Assembly: GCA_046328715.1 (NCBI GenBank)
Contig: JAXLWB010000048.1
Location: forward strand, 16,058-80,057
Reading direction: 5' to 3'
Origin: JAXLWB01 sp046328715
GTDB lineage: Bacteria > Chloroflexota > Anaerolineae > Caldilineales > Caldilineaceae
Length of the DNA: 64,000 nucleotides
Positions within the stretch are counted from its first letter, which is position 1. Each line of letters opens with the position of its first letter. Shown piece after piece: positions 51,822 through 62,729 of this stretch. Made by a program: the position numbers and the translations under genes. Under the pieces are notes generated by a model. It searched no databases. It saw only the letters and a program-made list of their open reading frames with translations, and was not told the DNA's origin.

Positions 51822-51850
51822 TTCGGTGACTCCTTTCGATCGACTATAAT
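51822..51850 (+). promoter_or_regulatory. Sigma-70-like promoter for the BTAD regulator
   Basis: TTCGGT (51822-51827), a 17-base spacer and TATAAT (51845-51850). Transcription would start near 51857, about 125 bases before the ATG at 51981. Confidence 0.45.
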
Positions 51851-51980
51851 GGTGAACTTCCCAAGTAGAACAAGAGAGCGTTGTGTTTTATCATTAGCAG
51901 ATTCGAATAAATTAATCTAATCGACATCGTTGTAATGCATCCTAGTTCGTAACCGTTAGTAAAGCGTTAGCTAAGATTCC

Positions 51981-54900
51981 ATGAGCCATTTCAACCTGTA
52001 TCTGTTTGGTCAACCTCATTTACAGTCGAATACCGGATCCCCCATGCCGATTGTGGCCCCCAAGGTTCAGGCCCTGCTTGCCTATCTGGCAATGGAGCAA
52101 CGCCGGGCCCATTCACGAGATCGACTCTCTGCCTTCTTTTGGCCCGATCTGCCCGAATCTGCCGCACGTAACAATCTTCGCCAAACGCTTTTTGTCTTGC
52201 GCCAGAATCTGGGCGCGCTGGCCGAAGATCTGTTGGTGGCTTCCACGCGCACTGTCCAGTGGAATGAACGTGCCGCGGTTGTCGTGGATGCGGTTGAATT
52301 TGAGCTGCGGATGGACTATGCACGCCGACAGCCGAATGGGCAGGCAGAGCATTTGGTAGAAGAGGCGTTACGATGCTACCGGGCACCATTCTTGCAGGGT
52401 ATGGGCGAAAGCGGCAGCGATCTCTTTGACGAGTGGATGTTGATGCAGCGCGAGCGATTGGCGCAGAAAGCACTCGCTGCCCTGAGTTTTGTCACCAACG
52501 AGGCATTACGGCTTGAGGATTTTGCCATCGCCCAGCGCCATGCCCAGCGCCAAATCGAGATTGACCCGCTCAATGAACCTGCCTATCGGCAACTGCTACT
52601 TGCGCTGTCCAGGAGTGGCGACTCTACGGCTGCCTTGAGCCACTATGAAAACCTGGTGCTGCTTCTGCGCAAGGAGTTGGATGTTGATCCGCTGCCCGAA
52701 ACGGTGGCCTTGGCCGAAAAAATTCGCCACGAACGTGGACAGCAAACAAGAAAAGAAAACGGTGAATTGCTGCGTAAGGGTGGGCAAATACCACGTTTTG
52801 CGCCCTCGACGCTACCGATTTCCTTCGCTCCACTGATCGGTCGCAAGCAGGAGGTTGAACAACTCGCCAGCAAACTAACTTCTCCCGCTTGCCGTTTGCT
52901 GACACTGGTGGGAACTGCAGGGGTGGGCAAGACGCGCCTGGCATTGCAGATTGCCCAACAACTGGAAACAACCTTTGCCGAGGGTGCCCACTTTGTTTCG
53001 CTGGTCGATGTAAACGACCCGCAGCAAATTCCTGCAACGCTGGTACGTGCCTTGAGCGTTCCGCTGCAAGCCAAAGCCGACCTGACAACGCAACTCAAAA
53101 GTTACCTGCGTCCTCGCCAGCTTTTGCTCGTGCTCGACAACTTTGAACAGATTGTGAGCGGTGCACTCTTGCTGGCTGAGCTTCAAGCGGCTGCTCCTGG
53201 TCTTTCTTTGCTCGTCACCAGCCGCGAGCGCTTGCGTTTGCCATCTGAACAGGTTTTCGCGGTGCAGCCCTTGTCCTTGCCGGATCTCACGTCGAGCGCG
53301 AGCCGAGAAACCATCGAGGAGACGGACGCAGTGCAACTTTTTGTCGCCCAGGCACAAACGCTGAAGCCTGGCTTTGCGCTGACTGAACAAAACTGCCAGA
53401 GCGTGGCACAGCTTTGTATTCGGCTCGATGGTCTGCCGCTGGCAATTGAACTGGTGGCGGCACGCATTCGTCTGCTTTCGCCACAGAAGATGCTCGAACA
53501 AGTGGCTACCAATGTTCACCAAAGCGGACTGCTCAAAAGTTCGGCGTCGGACAATGTAGCGCGCCAACGAACCCTCTATGCCTCAATCGACTGGAGCTAT
53601 CACCTGCTTGACCCAGAGGAGCAACGACTTTTTCGACTGTTGGCTGTTTTTGCTGGCGGAGCCTGTGTCGAGGAAATCTGCGCGGTCTATGAGCAGGATC
53701 TTGCCCCGCACATGAGAAAACCTTTGCCACTTTCGAGCGAGCAAGAGGATGTGCTCTCGCGGTTGGAATCGTTGCTCGACAAAAGTCTCGTCTATTATTC
53801 GGAAAACAATCCGCATCGAACTGGGCTGTCCGAACCACGGGTGGAGATGCTGGTCACGATTCGTGAATATGCACTGCAAAAGTCGCACGAAGCCAATGAA
53901 CTTGAGTTACTTCAGGCTCGCCATGCGACGGTCTATCTGGAGTTTGCCCGCCGCAACAACCCATTTCCCGTACCATCATCAGGCAAGACGAATGTACCGC
54001 AACTCAAGATCTTTGAGCGCTTGCGCGATGAACATGCCAACTTTCAAGCTGCCCTGCTCTGGTGTTTTGGTGATGAGGAAGGTCATCCACCTCTACCGGC
54101 GCACAATCCGCAGTTGGGAATCGAATTGCTAGGGGCGCTGGCAGATTCCTGGTTTACACGCGATTTTGCCCAGGGCATCCGCTGGACCAATCTAGCTATC
54201 GCCTGGTTGGATGCCAATCCAACAGCCGTAGATCGGAAATTGCAGGCGGACGTTTATCACAGTGCAGGCCAGATGCGCTTTCATCATAAACCAAGCCACG
54301 ATCGCTATCGTGCTGATGCCGTGTTAGAGCGGGCGATTGCGATCTACCAGGAAATTGCACAAGCGGACAGGCAGCAAGCGCCGATGAACCGCTCCATCGC
54401 TCGTTCGCTGACCTGGTTGCTGCATCATCACCTGGACCAGCGTAACCGACCTGCCATATTGCAAGCACTACGGCAGTTGGAAGCCATCGACCCAGCACAG
54501 ATCGGCGGCACAGGATTGGTGATCCTGGCTCGTCTGGCCTATGTGCGGCAGGATTTGGCCCAAACTCTGCACTGGCTTGGTTTAGCAGAGCGCCACTGCA
54601 ATGCCCAAGGCGACCAGATCAATTGGGCCTATGCAATTTATGTAGAGGGGATGGTGGCGCTCAAAGAGGGTGACTGGATGGGCGGTGTCCCCAAGCTCTG
54701 GCAGGCGTTGAACATCATGCGCCAAGTGCAGCGCAAGGATATTCAGATGCATCTGCTCTCACTGCTAACCGAGATTTCGCTGCTACGTCAGGACGATCAA
54801 ACGCTGCTGACCCTTGCCGCAGAAGCGTTGCCACTCACGCGCGATCTACACTACGATTACGGCCTGGCCGTGCTCTTCCTGCATGTTGCGGTCGCCTTGC

Positions 54901-55160
54901 TTCGCACACAGCCCTCTTCGCCAGCCCAGCAGCAGGAGCGAGACACCCTGATTGAAGCACTGATCGCGATTGCTGATCGCCTTACCAAGGACGTTGAACC
55001 GCCCGATCAACAATCGGCACTGGTGTACCCGCGCAGCATTGGCTATGTTTGTTCGCTGCTCGGTGAGGAACGAGTGACGAACATGATGAAACGCGGCACA
55101 GTACTCAGTGTAGATGAAGCGGTTGCTAGCATCCTGTGCTATTGTGCAAAGGTAAATTGA
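51981..55160 (+). CDS. BTAD/NB-ARC transcriptional regulator (AfsR/SARP-like)
   Basis: 1059 residues. Residues ~1-95 are a DNA-binding domain (MSHFNLYLFGQPHLQS ... LLAYLAMEQRRAHSRDRLSAFFWPD), then a BTAD helical repeat domain to ~250 (YRQLLLALSRSGDSTAALSHYENL). Residues ~285-570 are an NB-ARC ATPase: Walker A TLVGTAGVGKTRLAL (~311-320), Walker B-like LLLVLDNFEQI and GLPLAIELVAARIRLLSP. The C-terminal ~400 residues are TPR-like helices for ligand or partner sensing. The family controls secondary metabolism in actinomycetes; in Chloroflexota targets are mostly unknown. A candidate target is the neighbouring giant secreted protein gene. Confidence 0.88.
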   Translation: MSHFNLYLFGQPHLQSNTGSPMPIVAPKVQALLAYLAMEQRRAHSRDRLSAFFWPDLPESAARNNLRQTLFVLRQNLGALAEDLLVASTRTVQWNERAAVVVDAVEFELRMDYARRQPNGQAEHLVEEALRCYRAPFLQGMGESGSDLFDEWMLMQRERLAQKALAALSFVTNEALRLEDFAIAQRHAQRQIEIDPLNEPAYRQLLLALSRSGDSTAALSHYENLVLLLRKELDVDPLPETVALAEKIRHERGQQTRKENGELLRKGGQIPRFAPSTLPISFAPLIGRKQEVEQLASKLTSPACRLLTLVGTAGVGKTRLALQIAQQLETTFAEGAHFVSLVDVNDPQQIPATLVRALSVPLQAKADLTTQLKSYLRPRQLLLVLDNFEQIVSGALLLAELQAAAPGLSLLVTSRERLRLPSEQVFAVQPLSLPDLTSSASRETIEETDAVQLFVAQAQTLKPGFALTEQNCQSVAQLCIRLDGLPLAIELVAARIRLLSPQKMLEQVATNVHQSGLLKSSASDNVARQRTLYASIDWSYHLLDPEEQRLFRLLAVFAGGACVEEICAVYEQDLAPHMRKPLPLSSEQEDVLSRLESLLDKSLVYYSENNPHRTGLSEPRVEMLVTIREYALQKSHEANELELLQARHATVYLEFARRNNPFPVPSSGKTNVPQLKIFERLRDEHANFQAALLWCFGDEEGHPPLPAHNPQLGIELLGALADSWFTRDFAQGIRWTNLAIAWLDANPTAVDRKLQADVYHSAGQMRFHHKPSHDRYRADAVLERAIAIYQEIAQADRQQAPMNRSIARSLTWLLHHHLDQRNRPAILQALRQLEAIDPAQIGGTGLVILARLAYVRQDLAQTLHWLGLAERHCNAQGDQINWAYAIYVEGMVALKEGDWMGGVPKLWQALNIMRQVQRKDIQMHLLSLLTEISLLRQDDQTLLTLAAEALPLTRDLHYDYGLAVLFLHVAVALLRTQPSSPAQQQERDTLIEALIAIADRLTKDVEPPDQQSALVYPRSIGYVCSLLGEERVTNMMKRGTVLSVDEAVASILCYCAKVN

Positions 55161-55170
55161 ATTGCAAGGA

Positions 55171-55209
55171 AATTTGACCGGCACTTTCTCGTAAAGTGCC
55201 GGTCAAATT
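55171..55209. terminator. Perfect 17-bp hairpin, GACCGGCAC family
   Basis: AATTTGACCGGCACTTT (55171-55187) pairs perfectly with 55193-55209 across a 5-base loop. It lies between the convergent stops of the BTAD gene (55160) and the amidohydrolase gene (55218), so it is probably a bidirectional terminator. Confidence 0.8.
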
Positions 55210-55217
55210 GAGGTCGG

Positions 55218-56351
55218 CTAGCCGTTACTACCCAGGTATAATTGTTGAGAATTCCTGCTGAGAATCTGCTGCGCCGCCTCTAGCGCTTCATCCTCGTCCA
55301 TAAAGCCTTCACTGATAAACTCATCCAGCACTTTCCCCAATCCCCAGCGCCCCCACTTGGCCGCAATCCAGAATATCTCAGGCATGGTGAAGGCATCGGT
55401 TGCAAACATGACTTTACTGATCGGAGCCATGCCCAGCACATCACGAATCATCGTCGGGATGCCGGTGGTGGCAAAGGGCACGGCCAGCGACAGGTCCATC
55501 CACACATTGGGATAGATGGCGGCAAAGTGGGCCAACTCCCGGTAAAAGGGCCAGCCAGCATGAAGCAGCACAAATTGCACTTGAGGATATTTCTCAACCA
55601 CATAACGCATGTGCAGTGGATTGGCTGCCCGCAGATCGGCATCGGAATCACCGAAGCCGGTGTGAAACTGGATCGGAATGCCTTGCTTTCCGGCGGCTTC
55701 AATCGCCAATGTGGCTAGGTATTGGCAAAGTTCGAGCGAGGCAAGGCGCAATTTGCCGCCTTTTTCGACCACTCTACGCAGTTCATGAAAATCTTCCTTG
55801 GCGTTGTCACGATCGGGCTTGCCGATCATCAAACCGGTGCGATAAGCGATGATGCTTTTGAGCGCTACATGTCCATGGCGCTGTGCAGTTTCGACCAGGT
55901 TGATGAACGCCTCTTCAAAGGCACCAAACTTGTGTTGTTCGGCAATCAGTCGTTCCGCTTCGACTTCGATGCGCATCATGGGCTGGATTGGAATGTCTGG
56001 TAGAAGCGCTTGCATCTGTTCCTGGTTGTAGGCACTGCTGGTGCCAAAACCATAATCAAGCAGGAGGGTATTGATGTTGGCATCCTGAAAGAGCCGACGC
56101 GTCCATTCTTGTTCGGCAACTTTGGAACGTTCCTCTAGGATGGCTTCCAGAGTCGGTTCACAGTGCAGGTACTCCGCTAGCCATTTGACCGCCATGCGGA
56201 AAACTAGCGAGTTTGGAAAATGTTTTTCACGCACCTCATCTGAACTAGTTTCACCAAACCAGCGGCGAAAAGTTGCCACCGTCTCGGTTGTCTCGCGGCG
56301 ATGGAGCGGGTGGGCGTGATGGTCGAAGATGGGAAGATGGGAAAGGTTCAT
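55218..56351 (-). CDS. Amidohydrolase-2-family protein (FluG N-terminal-like)
   Basis: 377 residues from ATG 56351; the longer frame upstream runs into a repeat. The metal-dependent amidohydrolase fold opens with LPIFDHHAHPLHR (HxH metal ligands). FHTGFGDSDADLRAANPLHM and FATDAFTMPEIFWIAAKWGR carry the later His and Asp ligands. The order PIFDHHAHP ... CEPTLEAILEERSK ... ANINTLLLDYGFG resembles the N-terminal half of the FluG/NodGS fusion proteins. The next gene upstream, 78 bases away, encodes a glutamine-synthetase-like enzyme, the other half of that fusion. A joint role in making or breaking a gamma-glutamyl amide is inferred. Confidence 0.82.
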   Translation of the reverse strand: MNLSHLPIFDHHAHPLHRRETTETVATFRRWFGETSSDEVREKHFPNSLVFRMAVKWLAEYLHCEPTLEAILEERSKVAEQEWTRRLFQDANINTLLLDYGFGTSSAYNQEQMQALLPDIPIQPMMRIEVEAERLIAEQHKFGAFEEAFINLVETAQRHGHVALKSIIAYRTGLMIGKPDRDNAKEDFHELRRVVEKGGKLRLASLELCQYLATLAIEAAGKQGIPIQFHTGFGDSDADLRAANPLHMRYVVEKYPQVQFVLLHAGWPFYRELAHFAAIYPNVWMDLSLAVPFATTGIPTMIRDVLGMAPISKVMFATDAFTMPEIFWIAAKWGRWGLGKVLDEFISEGFMDEDEALEAAQQILSRNSQQLYLGSNG

Positions 56352-56429
56352 GGGATTTAGAGTTGCGAATTGCGAATTGCGGATTGCGGATTCTGTATGC
56401 TCGTGATTCCGCAATCAACAACCTGCAAT

Positions 56430-57794
<1,365 letters not shown>

Positions 57795-57843
57795 AGTGAG
57801 TGAGAGATTGAGAATTTGCCTTTGCTACACTGCGGTTGCAATG

Positions 57844-57892
57844 AGACCGGTGTTTTCCAATGCGATTTTCGAGAAAGCAAACACCGGTTCTC
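57844..57892 (-). terminator. Inverted repeat after the 7TM kinase gene
   Basis: GAGACCGGTGTTT (from 57844) pairs with AAACACCGGTTCTC (to 57892) across about 24 bases. It lies 70-120 bases past the histidine kinase stop and before the glutamine-synthetase-like gene, so it may end the kinase transcript. Confidence 0.5.
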
Positions 57893-57962
57893 GTTCAGAG
57901 CAGAGTTTAATAGGCGAATTTTATGATTTGCTGCGGCCAAATTTGTGATAGTAACAAAAATC

Positions 57963-59765
57963 CTATTCCGATCGATCTGCATTCAACTCAAGTGGTAAAA
58001 GCACCTTAAAGGTTGTTCCCTTGCCCAAATCACTCTCGACCAATACTTCGCCACCCATCAATTGCGAAAGTTGATGTACAATCGCCAGCCCCAGTCCGTA
58101 ACCTTGATTCTTGCCGGCAGTGGAGGTTTCAAGTTTTTGAAAGGGCTCAAAAATTGCATTGAGCGCCTCTGCCGGGATGCCCGGACCGCTATCACTGACC
58201 TTTAGCATCCACTGAGTGGCAGAAGTGCAGCAGAGATCGATCTGGACGCTTCCTTGGTTGGTAAACTTGATGGCATTGCTGACCAGATTGTTCAAAATTT
58301 GAAAAAGCCGATCAGGGTCGCCCAAGAGCATGGGTGGTAGTTGGCTGTCTAGTGCGTGGGTAAATTGGATGCCCTTGTGTCTGGCATCGTCTACATTGCC
58401 TTGATAGACGCGCTCGATTAATTGCGCAGGCGAAAAGGGTGCCGATTTCAAGAGCAAAGTGCCCACATCTAGTTGTGCAGAATCGAGTAGATCGTCAACA
58501 AGTTTGGAAAGGTAACGTGTATAGCTGTTGATTGTTCGTGCAGCCGCGATCTGTTTATCGGGTCGTTGATAGATGGCATTGTTGGATAGCAGTTCGCTGT
58601 ACGTGAAGATGACACTAAGCGGTGTGCGCAGTTCGTGGCTCACTTTTGCGAGAAGTTGGGTCTTAATCTTGCTGGCTGTCATCGCTTCGTCACGGGCAAT
58701 GGCAAGCGCCTGTTCATTCTGTTTTCGCTCAGTAATATCATACAGGAGGATCACTTTGCCATTGCGATCAAGCGTGCCGGGGTGAAGCAATTCGATCTGC
58801 ACCTGAAACCAACGGGGACCGCTCGTTACGGATTCGAGCATGATCTCTGATTTTTCTTCATTCTTATCGCAAAGCTCAACAAATTCCTGCCAAGAGACAA
58901 AGAGTTCCTCCAACTTGTGTCCAAGCGAGTGGCGGTAGTCGAGCGCAAAGATGTGGGCGGCTGCTGGGTTGATGTCAGCCACCCGATTTTCTTGAGTCAA
59001 TACAATTAGACCATCTTTCAAGTTGTCAAAGATCATGCGGCGCGCAATTGGAACCACATTGAGCAATTGCAGTCGAAATAGGTCCCAGGTTAACAACGCC
59101 ATGCTGATGGCAAAAGCCGATGGTGTAAAATCCAACCAAGCAGGTTGTACACCGGTTAGAAAGCCCAAATTAGCCAGCAAAGGTGTCATCACCGCCAAAA
59201 CAAGATAGACTGCCTGCCAACGATAAGCGCGTGGGGTTTGAAAGAGATGGTTCAAAATTAACAACGAGCCAGCCAGAATCAGACCATAAGAATAGGCTGT
59301 ATGTAGCCAAAACCAAGGACCATAGGTCGCATAGGGCATTTCCCCCCAGCGGGTCTGAGCGACAAACTGTTGCGTGCGCACCCACTGATGAAAGCCAGAA
59401 CTCCAAACCAGCCCCAACGTGAGCAGTGGTATGATCGATACTCCCACCAGGGTGCGCCTCGTGATCCAATGCCGGTGTCCAGTGTATTGCAGCGCAAAGA
59501 TAAAGGTTAACACTGGTACGGAGACAATACCCAGATACTCGGCATTGTCCCACCAATGTTTGGCGGCGATAGTAACACTGAGATAGGAAAGAAGCCTAAA
59601 GAATGACCAGAGCGCGCAGGCAATAATGCCCCACATCAATGTCTCACCAAGTGGTGAAGTTCGTTGACGTCCGACATAGACCGCCAATGCGCTACACATC
59701 AGCAGCGTAACGAAGATGGGTATTTGTAAGGATGTTAAATGCCAATCGAAGAACGACGCGCTCAT
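57963..59765 (-). CDS. 7TM-N-terminal sensor histidine kinase with PAS domain
   Basis: 600 residues. Residues ~10-235 hold about seven membrane segments in the pattern of the '7TM histidine kinase' N-terminal domain (IPIFVTLLMCSALAVYVGRQ, WWDNAEYLGIVSVPVLTFIFALQYTGH, WFWLHTAYSYGLILAGSLLI). A PAS domain follows at ~250-350 (DGLIVLTQENRVADINPAAAHIF). The HisKA H-box is LAKVSHELRTPLSVIFTYSELL. The ATPase domain has NNLVSNAIKFTNQG, DSGPGIPAEAL and GYGLGLAIVHQL. No response regulator is adjacent. It sits between the two glutamine-synthetase-like genes, so nitrogen status or an amine is a possible signal. Confidence 0.88.
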   Translation of the reverse strand: MSASFFDWHLTSLQIPIFVTLLMCSALAVYVGRQRTSPLGETLMWGIIACALWSFFRLLSYLSVTIAAKHWWDNAEYLGIVSVPVLTFIFALQYTGHRHWITRRTLVGVSIIPLLTLGLVWSSGFHQWVRTQQFVAQTRWGEMPYATYGPWFWLHTAYSYGLILAGSLLILNHLFQTPRAYRWQAVYLVLAVMTPLLANLGFLTGVQPAWLDFTPSAFAISMALLTWDLFRLQLLNVVPIARRMIFDNLKDGLIVLTQENRVADINPAAAHIFALDYRHSLGHKLEELFVSWQEFVELCDKNEEKSEIMLESVTSGPRWFQVQIELLHPGTLDRNGKVILLYDITERKQNEQALAIARDEAMTASKIKTQLLAKVSHELRTPLSVIFTYSELLSNNAIYQRPDKQIAAARTINSYTRYLSKLVDDLLDSAQLDVGTLLLKSAPFSPAQLIERVYQGNVDDARHKGIQFTHALDSQLPPMLLGDPDRLFQILNNLVSNAIKFTNQGSVQIDLCCTSATQWMLKVSDSGPGIPAEALNAIFEPFQKLETSTAGKNQGYGLGLAIVHQLSQLMGGEVLVESDLGKGTTFKVLLPLELNADRSE

Positions 59766-59815
59766 AGAATACGTGCTAAAGTTGATCGCTTTGCTTCATT
59801 TATACTGGTGTTCCG

Positions 59816-59858
59816 AAGTAAGTAACACGTTTTAACTTCAAAAACGTGTTACTTACTT
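59816..59858 (-). terminator. Perfect 18-bp hairpin after paralogue-2 glutamine-synthetase-like gene
   Basis: AAGTAAGTAACACGTTTT (59816-59833) pairs perfectly with 59841-59858 across a 7-base loop. It lies about 45 bases past the stop of the gene ending at 59904 and before the kinase gene. It probably separates the two transcripts; there is no long T-tract. Confidence 0.65.
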
Positions 59859-59903
59859 GCGACCACAGGTATAGAACACTATAATGAATCTCAAGGGATT
59901 TAT

Positions 59904-61280
59904 CTACAAGAACTCGTAGTACTCTGCCCGTTCCCATTCATGAACGCTTTCGCCAAATTCAGACGTATCATAATTTGAAATCGCCGCCTTCGCCTTGTTG
60001 ATCTCGTGCCGTTTGACCGCCAGGAAGAGTTTCATGAACTCCTCGCCGAGCGTCGATCTCAGTGAACTGTCGGCTTCAAGTGCGTCGAGCGCACTTTCCA
60101 GGCGTGTCGGCAGATCGGTGACGCCGCTCAGCCCGTAGGCGATGCCTTCGACCGCAGCGGGCGGTTCGATCTTGTTCTTGATGCCGTCGATGCCCGCAGC
60201 CAGCACACCCGCCATCACCAAGTAGGGATTGGAAGCGGCACCGGGCATCCGGTTTTCGATGTGGGCACTTTCGCCGCCCAGTCCCTTCATGCGGAAGCCG
60301 ACGGTGCGATTTTCGATGCCCCAGGTGGCGTTGGTCGGCGCAAAGGAGAAGAGCTTGTAGCGCTTGGCACAGTTGACCGTGGGCGAAACCAGCGCCGAAA
60401 GCGCCGCCGCATGTGCGATCTGTCCACCTAGCCACCAGCGCCCCACTTCGCTCAAGTCCAGTTTGCCTGAATTGAAAACGTTTTTGCCGCTAGCCAATTC
60501 CTGCAAACCGTGATGAAAGTGACAGCCGTTGGCCGACTGGTCGATAAAGGGCTTGGTCATAAACGAAGCCATCATGCCATTGCGTTGGGCGATCTCTTTG
60601 ACCCCATTCTTGAATGTAAAGGCGTCGTCTGCCGCTTTGATGCCGTAGGCGGGGGCAAAGTTGATCTCCATCTGCCCAGGGCCATACTCGGCGTTCGAGG
60701 TAATAATATCGACACCGACCGCTGCCATCTGGCGCAGAATCTGATAGACCAGCGCTTCGTTGAAGTTGTTGCGCAGCGTGGCAAAGATCTGAATGCCAGG
60801 AAAGGGTGGCTGGCGAGTGGCGGCATCGACAATGTAAAACTCATACTCGAAGCCCGAATAGAGTTTGTAGCCCATCTCTGCTAATTCGCCTAGCAACTTG
60901 CGGGCGAGATAGCGCGGGGCGGCTTGAGCAGGAGTATCATCTTGAAAATAGGGTTCGCAGAGGATGCGCGCAGTCTTATCGGCCCAGGGCAAAACGACGT
61001 AGCTGTCGAGGTCGGGCTTGATGCGTGAATCGGGAAAGCCCCGATCTTCGAGGTAGCCCGTGCCCATGGCCACGCCCGCCTGCACATCAAAGCCGAGTTG
61101 CCCGAGCAGAAAGTTGAGTCCTCGCTCGGCAAAGTGGCGAAAATGGCGCACCGGCACCGTCTTAGAGCGGCTGATCCCGTGCGTATCGCTCTGCTCAAAG
61201 CGGATAAAGTCGATCTGATCCTGGTTGATCTTCTGCTCAAGCGCAGCGATGGGGTCTGTGGGTTGGGTGGAGTTTGACAT
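59904..61280 (-). CDS. Glutamine synthetase-like enzyme (type I family), paralogue 2
   Basis: 458 residues. It opens with DFIRFEQSDTHGISRSKTVPV, like lengsin/type-I relatives. Catalytic motifs are SGFEYEFYIVD (metal Glu pair), EYGPGQMEINFAPAYG, SANGCHFHHGLQE and GIENRTVGFRMK (ATP/glutamate site). Upstream on the same strand is the branched-chain-type amino acid ABC transporter, separated by 200 bases with two hairpins. Whether it is the main glutamine synthetase or a gamma-glutamyl-amide ligase cannot be settled here; the 'FxQxDxHG' start favours a relative rather than housekeeping GlnA. Confidence 0.85.
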   Translation of the reverse strand: MSNSTQPTDPIAALEQKINQDQIDFIRFEQSDTHGISRSKTVPVRHFRHFAERGLNFLLGQLGFDVQAGVAMGTGYLEDRGFPDSRIKPDLDSYVVLPWADKTARILCEPYFQDDTPAQAAPRYLARKLLGELAEMGYKLYSGFEYEFYIVDAATRQPPFPGIQIFATLRNNFNEALVYQILRQMAAVGVDIITSNAEYGPGQMEINFAPAYGIKAADDAFTFKNGVKEIAQRNGMMASFMTKPFIDQSANGCHFHHGLQELASGKNVFNSGKLDLSEVGRWWLGGQIAHAAALSALVSPTVNCAKRYKLFSFAPTNATWGIENRTVGFRMKGLGGESAHIENRMPGAASNPYLVMAGVLAAGIDGIKNKIEPPAAVEGIAYGLSGVTDLPTRLESALDALEADSSLRSTLGEEFMKLFLAVKRHEINKAKAAISNYDTSEFGESVHEWERAEYYEFL

Positions 61281-61306
61281 AAGTTCTTATGTAATTAGGC
61301 AACTGA

Positions 61307-61338
61307 GTAATTGCGTAATTACCCAATTACGCAATTAC
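61307..61338. repeat. 14-bp hairpin GTAATTGCGTAATT
   Basis: GTAATTGCGTAATT (61307-61320) pairs perfectly with AATTACGCAATTAC (61325-61338) across ACCC. It lies just upstream of the paralogue-2 glutamine-synthetase-like start on the minus strand. It may be an operator or a repeat. Confidence 0.55.
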
Positions 61339-61371
61339 CTAATCTTAGTACTTCACGAATTCATGGATAAC

Positions 61372-61452
61372 TGTCATTCCGAGCGGTAGTTTGCGAGGAA
61401 TCTTGTGTTGACAGCCCAAGATTCTGAGGCTGCTTTTTGCCTCAGAATGACA
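61372..61452. repeat. TGTCATTCCGAG...CTCAGAATGACA palindromic element
   Basis: Outer arms TGTCATTCCGAG (61372-61383) and CTCAGAATGACA (61441-61452) differ at one wobble position. Inner AGGAATCTT (61396-61404) pairs with AAGATTCT (about 61418). The 'GTCATTCCGAGCG...GAGGAATC' wording is a common palindromic intergenic repeat in several phyla. It lies 28 bases past the livK-like stop and may also terminate it. Confidence 0.6.
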
Positions 61453-61480
61453 AATCGTGACAATCTATTCGTTGCAATTC

Positions 61481-62698
61481 TTACGGCGTCGGCACCTTCT
61501 CCGGCACCACTTCTCCAGCCAAGGTGAATTTGCCGCCGTCGATCTTGATCACAGTGACACCTTTTTGCGGAATGTTGGAATCGCCAAAGGTGATCGAACC
61601 GGTGATACCTGCGAAGTCTTTGGTCTCTTTGATGGCTTTGGTCAGTGCATCGGCGTCGGTCGAACCGGCTCGTTTGAGAGCATCAGCCATCAGATAGACG
61701 CTGTCATAACCCAGTGCAGCAAAGGCATTCTCGACCGGGTGACCATATTCTTTCTCGTAGGCCGCCATAAACTTCTTGATGCCATCCGTGCCCAAATCCT
61801 TGTCCATCAGAGCGTGGGTGGTGAAGTAGACGTTGTTGGCAGCCTCGCCAGCTACAGAGATGATGTCTGGCGTATCATAGCCATCGCCGCCGATGATCGG
61901 GCCAGTCAAGCCAGCATCGCGGAATTGTTTGACCACAGGGCCGACGTTGTAGGGCATGGCCGAGATAAAGTAGAAGTCGGGCTGGGTGGGCAATGCCTTA
62001 ATCTTGGCAATCTGGGCCGAGAAATCGGTGGCGGCATCCTCGTAGGAATCTTCGAGCACGATCTGACCACCCAACTCGTTGAAGCGTGCCTTGAAGTAGC
62101 CGCCGAGTAATGTCGTATATTCAACACCCTTGTCCCAGAGCAGATAGGCGTTCTTGCCAAAGTTCTTAAAGCCATACTCGGCACCAACCGCAGCCTGCAC
62201 GTTGTCGCCAAAACAGGCCAGGAACATCTTGTCGCCTACTTGGGAGGGAATCTTGGGCGAGGTGGCCCCGGCGGTGATAAAAGGCAGTCCCGCATTCATG
62301 ATCGTCGGGCCCGAGGCCAGCACTGAGTCGGTGTCGGTAAAGCCGATGACGCCGATCACCTTATCCTCTTCCACAAACTGCTTGGCGACCTGGGCAGTCA
62401 CGCTCATATCGTACTTGGTGTCGTGGACTACCAGTTTGATCTGCTTGCCGTTGACCCCGCCCGCAGCGTTGATCTCTTTGGCCGCCAGTTGCGCCCCATT
62501 GGCGGCGGGCAAGTCGAGCGCCGATTCGGCCCCCGTCAAGGCAAAGCCACCACCGATGACGATCTCACTTGCTTCGGCGGCTCCGCTGCTGGCTGATGTG
62601 CCGCCTCCCGCTGCTGGTGCTGCCGCTGGGGTACAGGCTGAGAGCGTTAGTCCCAAGATAACAAGCAATCCCACTACAGAAAGAATTCGTTTGTGCAT
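61481..62698 (-). CDS. livK: Branched-chain amino acid ABC transporter substrate-binding lipoprotein
   Basis: 405 residues. Signal peptide with lipobox, LVILGLTLSAC, then a Pro/Ala/Gly-rich linker. The mature part is a type-I periplasmic-binding fold: EIVIGGGFALTGAESALDLPAANGAQLAAKEINAAGGVNGKQI, VIGVIGFTDTDSVLASGPTIMNAGLPFITAGATSPKI and FVEEDK. ATG 62698 has GGAGG upstream. livM and livH-like genes precede it in the same operon. Amides, urea or short amines are alternatives to leucine-type ligands for this family, which would suit the nearby glutamine-synthetase-like genes. Confidence 0.88.
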   Translation of the reverse strand: MHKRILSVVGLLVILGLTLSACTPAAAPAAGGGTSASSGAAEASEIVIGGGFALTGAESALDLPAANGAQLAAKEINAAGGVNGKQIKLVVHDTKYDMSVTAQVAKQFVEEDKVIGVIGFTDTDSVLASGPTIMNAGLPFITAGATSPKIPSQVGDKMFLACFGDNVQAAVGAEYGFKNFGKNAYLLWDKGVEYTTLLGGYFKARFNELGGQIVLEDSYEDAATDFSAQIAKIKALPTQPDFYFISAMPYNVGPVVKQFRDAGLTGPIIGGDGYDTPDIISVAGEAANNVYFTTHALMDKDLGTDGIKKFMAAYEKEYGHPVENAFAALGYDSVYLMADALKRAGSTDADALTKAIKETKDFAGITGSITFGDSNIPQKGVTVIKIDGGKFTLAGEVVPEKVPTP

Positions 62699-62729
62699 AG
62701 TGCCTCCAATTGGTAAATATGGATGATAT

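Noticed and set aside
52875..53567. 230-residue minus-strand frame inside the BTAD gene
   Set aside because: It overlaps the NB-ARC Walker region of the real gene and has no independent support.
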